Assembly (NCBI RefSeq): GCF_015679185.1 | Contig: NZ_CP064939.1 | Location: 4,960,001 to 5,024,000 of the forward strand | Origin: Pedobacter endophyticus | GTDB lineage: Bacteria; Bacteroidota; Bacteroidia; Sphingobacteriales; Sphingobacteriaceae | Direction of reading: 5' to 3' | Length of the DNA stretch: 64,000 nucleotides | Shown: positions 61,051 to 64,000 of the stretch, piece by piece | Numbering within the stretch: position 1 is the first letter of the stretch | Layout: every line of letters begins with the position of its first letter | Made by a program: the position numbers and the translations under genes | Notes under the pieces: generated by a model | The model's database searches: none | The model's input: the letters and a program-made list of their open reading frames with translations, nothing else | Told to the model about the DNA's origin: nothing

Positions 61051-61896
61051 CTAGTTTTGCATCATTTTAAGAAAAGCACCAAGTTTGGCTTTCATGGCCC
61101 TTCTGTCGACTATAAAATCTAAGAAACCATGTTCCAACACAAATTCTGATGTCTGGAAACCTTTTGGCAAATCTTTTTTAATCGTTTCTTTAATTACCCT
61201 TGGGCCGGCAAAGCCGATTAAAGCGCCTGGCTCTGCAATATTAATATCGCCAAGCATAGCGTAAGATGCTGTAACACCACCCGTTGTGGGGTCTGTTAAG
61301 AGTGAGATATATGGAATTTTCGCTTGACTTAGTAAGGCCAGCTTTGCAGAAGTTTTTGCCATTTGCATCAACGAGAATGCAGCCTCCATCATCCGGGCAC
61401 CGCCAGATTTTGAAATCATCAGAAACGGAATTTTTTGTTTGATACTGTAATCGATCGAGCGAGCAATTTTCTCGCCTACAACTGAGCCCATCGAACCGCC
61501 GATGAAAGCAAAATCCATACATGCAATAACCAAATCTTGCCCGTCGATTTTACCCACGCCAGCTCTAATGGCATCTTTTAAGCCTGTTTTTGCCTGACTT
61601 TCTTTAATTCTCTCGGTGTATGGTTTGTTATCGTTAAAGTTTAATGGATCACCGGAAGTTAAATTTGCAAAAAGTTCCTTGAAATCGTTGTTATCAAACA
61701 AAACTTCGAAATATTCTTTAGATCCCACTCTGAGGTGATAATCGCAGTAGTGGCAAACGTACTTGTTTTCTTGCAGTTCTGCCTGATGAAGCGGTTTTTT
61801 ACAATTTGGACATTTGTTCCACACGCCATCAGGTGCCTCTTTCTTCTCTTCGGTTGTGGTAATGATACCTTTATTTTCTCTTTTAAACCAAGCCAT
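61051..61896 (-). CDS. accD: Acetyl-CoA carboxylase carboxyltransferase subunit beta
   Basis: 281 residues. With AccA it transfers the carboxyl group from biotin to acetyl-CoA, the first step of fatty-acid synthesis. The N-terminal zinc ribbon is CPNCKKPLHQ and YVCHYC (four Cys), and the crotonase-like domain includes GKIDGQDLVIACMDFAFIGG, MISKSGGARMMEAAFSLMQM, SLLTDPTTGGVTASYAMLGD and PGALIGFAGPRVIKETI. Length is normal. It stands alone, with accA elsewhere, and has its own terminator. Confidence 0.97.
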   Translation of the reverse strand: MAWFKRENKGIITTTEEKKEAPDGVWNKCPNCKKPLHQAELQENKYVCHYCDYHLRVGSKEYFEVLFDNNDFKELFANLTSGDPLNFNDNKPYTERIKESQAKTGLKDAIRAGVGKIDGQDLVIACMDFAFIGGSMGSVVGEKIARSIDYSIKQKIPFLMISKSGGARMMEAAFSLMQMAKTSAKLALLSQAKIPYISLLTDPTTGGVTASYAMLGDINIAEPGALIGFAGPRVIKETIKKDLPKGFQTSEFVLEHGFLDFIVDRRAMKAKLGAFLKMMQN

Positions 61897-61992
61897 AATT
61901 TTTTAAAGAATTGGACTGCAAAGAAACGAAAAATAAAATTAACATAAAGAATTACCAATTAGCAATTAACAATAACCAATTAGCAACGGCCA

Positions 61993-62130
61993 ACTGTTAT
62001 CCTGGGCGGAGTTGAAGGACAATTAACATAACCAATCAGCAACAACCAACTGTCATCCTGAGCGGAGTCGAAGGACAATTAACATAACCAATCAGCAACA
62101 ACCAATTGTCATCCTGAGCGGAGTCGAAGG
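61993..62130 (-). repeat. Three inverted copies of the TCCTTCGACTCCGCTCAGGA repeat
   Basis: On the plus strand they read ATCCTGAGCGGAGTCGAAGG, with the first copy mutated, about 56 bp apart with identical linkers (TAACATAACCAATCAGC). Same family as 30423-30663 and 31741-32057. Confidence 0.9.
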
Positions 62131-62342
62131 ATAATAGCAATTCAACAATTAACCTACTCAGCAATTAAACAGGTTAGCAAAGCTTATGGGCTATTTTTTA
62201 CCTGCAGACGGGGTTTGATAACTGATTATTGTAAATTGGTCATTTTCTTAAGTGTGTTCTTTTTACACTAAGGATAATGTGCTAATTACACTAAATAGCC
62301 CTTATTTGGTTGTTAGGCAAATAATTCTGTTGTTACAAAAGC

Positions 62343-62371
62343 TTGAAATGTTATTTTTTTTTATAACTTCG
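62343..62371 (+). promoter_or_regulatory. Probable fba promoter
   Basis: TTG (62343-62345) and TAACTTCG (62364-62371; one mismatch to TAnnTTTG) are 18 bp apart. The start codon is 24 bp downstream. Confidence 0.45.
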
Positions 62372-62394
62372 GACTTAATAAAAATTAACAAGAG

Positions 62395-63474
62395 ATGAGT
62401 TTAAAAGGCTACAAAGGCGTAATTTACGGAGATGCCGTTCAGGAATTATTTGAGCAGGCTAAAAAACATCAGTTTGCTTTACCAGCAGTAAATGTAACCG
62501 GTACAAACACGGTTAATGCGGTATTGGAAACTGCAAAGGCAGTAAATTCGCCTGTTATGATTCAATTATCTAATGGAGGTGCACAATTTTATGCGGGTAA
62601 ATCTTTAGATAACGAAAAATTGCAGGCATGTATTTTAGGTGCTGTATCGGCAGCTAAGCATGTTCACTTATTGGCAGAGCACTACGGTGTCGCAGTGGTT
62701 TTACATACAGATCACGCCGCGAAAAAATTATTGCCCTGGATTGATGGCCTTTTAGATCATGGCGAAAAATTCTTCGCTGAAACGGGAAAACCTTTGTTTT
62801 CATCGCACATGTTGGATCTTTCGGAAGAATCGATCGAAGAAAACATGGAAATCTCTGCAAAATATTTTGCCCGCATGGCGAAAATGAATATGACTATCGA
62901 AATTGAGCTGGGTGTTACCGGTGGTGAAGAAGATGGTGTTGATAACAGCGATGTAGATAGCTCAAAACTATACACTCAACCTAGCGAAGTGGCTTATGCT
63001 TACGAAGAATTAAGCAAGGTATCGCCTCGTTTCACGGTTGCAGCGGCGTTTGGTAACGTTCACGGTGTGTACAAACCCGGAAACGTAAAATTGCAGCCAG
63101 TGATTTTGAAAAACTCTCAGGATTTTATCAAAGAAAAATTCAATTTAACTGCCGAGAAACCAATCAACTTCGTATTTCACGGTGGCTCGGGCTCTTCGCA
63201 AGAGGAAATCAGAGAAGCAATTTCTTATGGTGCCATTAAAATGAATATCGATACCGATATGCAGTGGGCATTTTGGGAAGGTATTTTAGGTTATTACAAA
63301 CAGAACGAAGCTTATCTTCAAGGACAGATCGGTAACCCTGAGGGCGATGATAAACCTAACAAAAAATACTACGATCCGCGTGTATGGCTACGCAAAGCGG
63401 AAGAAGCATTTGTTAAACGTTTAACTGTTGCTTTTGAAGATTTAAATTGCGTTAACGCAAACGATAAATTGTAA
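62395..63474 (+). CDS. fbaA: Class II fructose-bisphosphate aldolase
   Basis: 359 residues. Zinc-dependent cleavage of fructose 1,6-bisphosphate in glycolysis and the reverse in gluconeogenesis. Conserved features are FALPAVNVTGTNTVNAVLE, HTDHAAKKLLPW with the first zinc His and catalytic Asp, IEIELGVTGGEEDGVDN, AAFGNVHGVYKPGNVKL (His) and FVFHGGSGSSQEEIREA (His), followed by KMNIDTDMQWAFW. Length and motif order fit the E. coli-type class IIA enzyme. It stands alone with a clear terminator. Confidence 0.97.
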   Translation: MSLKGYKGVIYGDAVQELFEQAKKHQFALPAVNVTGTNTVNAVLETAKAVNSPVMIQLSNGGAQFYAGKSLDNEKLQACILGAVSAAKHVHLLAEHYGVAVVLHTDHAAKKLLPWIDGLLDHGEKFFAETGKPLFSSHMLDLSEESIEENMEISAKYFARMAKMNMTIEIELGVTGGEEDGVDNSDVDSSKLYTQPSEVAYAYEELSKVSPRFTVAAAFGNVHGVYKPGNVKLQPVILKNSQDFIKEKFNLTAEKPINFVFHGGSGSSQEEIREAISYGAIKMNIDTDMQWAFWEGILGYYKQNEAYLQGQIGNPEGDDKPNKKYYDPRVWLRKAEEAFVKRLTVAFEDLNCVNANDKL

Positions 63475-63540
63475 TTTTTGACGGTTTTTTAGATTGAATT
63501 TTTATTCAATCATTCAGGAAATCAGTCATTCGATCATTAT

Positions 63541-63576
63541 AAAAGCGCCATAGGTTTGAAAACTTATGGCGCTTTT
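63541..63576 (+). terminator. Rho-independent terminator after fba
   Basis: AAAAGCGCCATAGGTTT and AACTTATGGCGCTTTT pair around GAAA, followed by GGTTGTTTTT. Confidence 0.9.
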
Positions 63577-63618
63577 GGTTGTTTTTCTCTTTATATTTAA
63601 GCAGATCAAAATACGACC

Positions 63619-64000
63619 ATGAAATCGAGACCCGACACCAAAAAAAACAATTTTTTCGAAAGATTTTCGAATGCAGCGACCAAATTTACGGGGAGCTCGG
63701 TAGCTTTTATATTGGCCACCCTCACCGTAATTACGTGGGCAGTAACAGGCCCGATATTCGATTACTCTGAAACCTGGCAGTTGGTAATTAACACCGGAAC
63801 AACAATTATTACTTTCTTGATGGTTTTCTTAATCCAGAAAGCCCAAAATAAAGATAGCAAGGCGATTCAATTAAAACTGAATGAACTCATTGCGGCCCAG
63901 CAAGGCGCAAGTAACCGAATGGTAGATATTGAAGATTTGAGTGAAAAAGACCTCGACCAGTTGCATAGTTTTTACGTTACTATTGCCGAGCTTGCCAAAA
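63619..64000 (+). CDS. Low-affinity iron permease-family protein (3' end outside window)
   Basis: The reading frame opens at ATG 63619 (MKSRPDTKKNNFFERFSNAA) and runs to the window edge, 127 residues. Two membrane segments are visible (SSVAFILATLTVITWAVTG; LVINTGTTIITFLMVFLIQ) followed by KAQNKDSKAIQLKLNELIAA, the signature of the small bacterial low-affinity iron permease family. Transport function in bacteria is not established for this family. About 20 to 40 residues are probably missing from the C-terminus. Confidence 0.8.
   Translation, partial: MKSRPDTKKNNFFERFSNAATKFTGSSVAFILATLTVITWAVTGPIFDYSETWQLVINTGTTIITFLMVFLIQKAQNKDSKAIQLKLNELIAAQQGASNRMVDIEDLSEKDLDQLHSFYVTIAELAK

Larger units (their letters stand above)
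61897..62394. other. Intergenic region between divergent accD and fba
   Basis: Contains the inverted TCCTTCGACTCCGCTCAGGA repeats (61993-62130), AATTAGCAATTAACAAT-type low-complexity stretches and the fba promoter. No gene. Confidence 0.7.

Noticed and set aside
1..64000. tRNA, rRNA, transposase, phage or integrase genes
   Set aside because: None was recognised by reading; short RNA genes could be missed without a covariance search.

Overview
This window comes from a Bacteroidota chromosome, most likely a Pedobacter-like member of the Sphingobacteriaceae. The evidence is type IX secretion (T9SS) components, a PorP/SprF protein, a CHU_C-type sorting domain, TAnnTTTG-type -7 promoter elements, weak Shine-Dalgarno sites, a glycan-degrading gene content and abundant short interspersed repeats. 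No rRNA, tRNA, CRISPR array, prophage or transposase gene was recognised.

Region by region. 1-9705: a cell-surface adhesin locus. It holds a giant 5'-truncated protein with 59-residue repeats, a collagen-like tract and YadA-like head repeats, then a second head-repeat protein, a T9SS type B cargo protein and a PorP/SprF partner. 10243-14190: xylose catabolism (xylB, xylA, LacI-type regulator) with a palindromic operator before xylB. 14624-18307: two histidine kinases, a cold-shock-like small protein and a single-domain response regulator. 18716-25173: GH43, an outer-membrane receptor-like protein and GH2, all on the minus strand. 25840-30422: an alcohol dehydrogenase, an overlapping DUF1810/DUF1543 pair and three small outer-membrane proteins. 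30664-35306: a formylglycine-generating-enzyme-like lipoprotein, a HAD phosphatase lipoprotein, a small periplasmic protein and a Cys-type sulfatase. 35452-39979: an XRE regulator, an M23 peptidase, a metallophosphoesterase and a hybrid sensor kinase.

40116-51487 is a sulfate-assimilation and siroheme region. It contains an Rrf2 regulator with four cysteines, a sulfite reductase with an extra C-terminal helical domain, SUMT, a fusion of precorrin-2 dehydrogenase with a TauE/SafE exporter, an APS reductase (cysH), cysD, cysN and, further on, a diverged second SUMT. The sulfite reductase operon and the second SUMT share a 35-bp promoter block (31 of 35 identical), which suggests one regulator controls both. 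51846-54535: glycogen synthesis (glgA, glgC). 54878-64000: small hypotheticals, an MBL hydrolase, cytochrome bd oxidase (cydAB), an M28 peptidase, accD, class II aldolase and the start of a low-affinity iron permease-like gene.

The intergenic DNA is unusually rich in repeats: two copies of a MITE-like element with ends ATGCTATTAAGTTAAG, a 245-bp element with perfect 17-bp inverted ends, 93-bp hairpin repeats, 125/133-bp tandem repeats inside the cys operon, and many copies of a TCCTTCGACTCCGCTCAGGA motif. The most interesting items are the adhesin locus, the siroheme-synthase/exporter fusion, the tail on the sulfite reductase, the diverged SUMT with its shared promoter, and the repeat families.
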